Positions 41,017 to 41,369 of a DNA stretch of 41,369 nt are shown piece by piece. The notes under the pieces were generated by a model. That model worked only from the letters and a program-made list of their open reading frames with translations. It had not been told where the DNA came from and did not search any database. Made by a program: the position numbers and the translations under genes. How positions within the stretch are numbered: the first letter of the stretch is position 1; the number at the start of each line of letters is the position of its first letter. The DNA comes from Kiritimatiellia bacterium (GTDB lineage: Bacteria > Verrucomicrobiota > Kiritimatiellia > RFP12 > UBA1067), in assembly GCA_017406465.1 (NCBI GenBank), contig JAFQYM010000011.1, forward strand, positions 1 to 41,369, given 5' to 3'.

Positions 41017-41369
41017 TTTTCTGAGAGTTTGATTCTGGCTCAGAACGAACGCTGGTAGCGTGGATTAGGCATGCAAGTCGAACGGGATCACCGATATAGT
41101 AATATTGAGGTGTGAGAGTGGCGGATTGGGGAGGAACACGTGAGCAACCTGCCTTTGAGTCGGGGAAAACCGTTGGAAACGACGGCTAATACCGGATGTG
41201 GCGCCCGGAGACATCTTCGGAGCGCTAAAGGGGGCCGCAAGGCTCTCGCTCGTAGAGGGGCTCGCGCACCATCAGCTTGTTGGCGGGGTAACGGCCCACC
41301 AAGGCCTACGGTTAGCTGGTCTGAGAGGATGACCAGCCCCACTGGGACTGAGATACTGCCCAGACTCCT
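41017..41369 (+). rRNA. rrs: 16S ribosomal RNA, 5' part (continues beyond window)
   Basis: AGAGTTTGATTCTGGCTCAG (41024-41043) is the universal 5' sequence of 16S rRNA, so the mature end is near 41017. Further conserved blocks follow: GCATGCAAGTCGAACG, GGCTAATACCGGATG, CCACCAAGGC, and at the edge ACTGGGACTGAGATACTGCCCAGACTCCT (split: ACTGGGACTGAGATACTG, then CCCAGACTCCT). GGATTAGGCATGCAAGTCG fits the PVC superphylum, probably the Kiritimatiellota/Lentisphaerota side. About 350 of roughly 1500 bases are in the window. Confidence 0.97.

Overview
The window looks like chromosomal DNA from a member of the PVC superphylum, most likely a Kiritimatiellota/Lentisphaerota-type bacterium, possibly from an animal gut. 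The reasons are the G+C-rich coding sequence, the 5' end of a 16S rRNA gene at the right edge (41017 onward), a conserved hypothetical protein of a type I associate with Verrucomicrobia (14398-15954), and several very large secreted proteins built from DUF2341, LamG, GLUG, InlB-repeat and parallel beta-helix modules. The taxonomic call is inference. I see no transposase, integrase, tRNA gene or CRISPR array.

Layout. (1) 1-5321: the tail of an unknown gene, then a 1460-residue DUF2341/LamG surface protein. It has a textbook promoter and a run of ten G inside its signal-peptide codons. A 674-base gene-free stretch with small hairpins and a possible decayed gene on the minus strand follows. (2) 5322-10831: a compact operon of pcnB (poly(A) polymerase), a membrane-anchored TPR-like protein, mlaE, mlaF, mlaD (MCE-type lipid transporter) and a Tat-exported metallophosphoesterase. 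mlaE and mlaF are separated by an octanucleotide repeat array that runs into the mlaF start. (3) 11028-13717: two tandem paralogous secreted proteins of unknown family. (4) 13718-14397: a gene-free, palindrome-rich stretch. (5) 14398-20463: the Verrucomicrobia-type hypothetical, pheT without pheS, a small secreted protein and a GT2-GtrA fusion. (6) 20527-22171: tadA (minus strand) and a GntR-type regulator (plus strand), fired from one nearly symmetric divergent promoter. (7) 22179-40803: a polysaccharide/surface locus in four transcription units: a heparinase II/III-like lyase with a GH88 hydrolase; a large secreted protein; a GLUG/InlB-repeat giant with a beta-helix protein; and a DUF2341/LamG/Calx-beta/PKD giant with a polysaccharide deacetylase. 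(8) 40804-41369: rRNA promoter, leader and the start of 16S rRNA.

How it fits together. The lyase and the GH88 enzyme suggest breakdown of a uronic-acid polysaccharide to unsaturated oligosaccharides and then monosaccharides. The deacetylase would remove acyl groups, and the beta-helix and lectin-like proteins would bind or process glycans at the cell surface. All four units carry the same promoter layout: two 12-bp direct repeats, 14 bp, a TTG-type -35, 17 bp, and a TAnnAT -10. They therefore look like one regulon under a single, probably activating, factor. Four giant secreted proteins (three in the locus, one at the left edge) end in the same short pattern, F-x-[L/I]-x-[L/I/V]-[R/Y] at the carboxyl end, which may be an unrecognised sorting or anchoring tag. 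At four other genes the -10 box lies 6-9 bases from the start codon, implying leaderless mRNAs.
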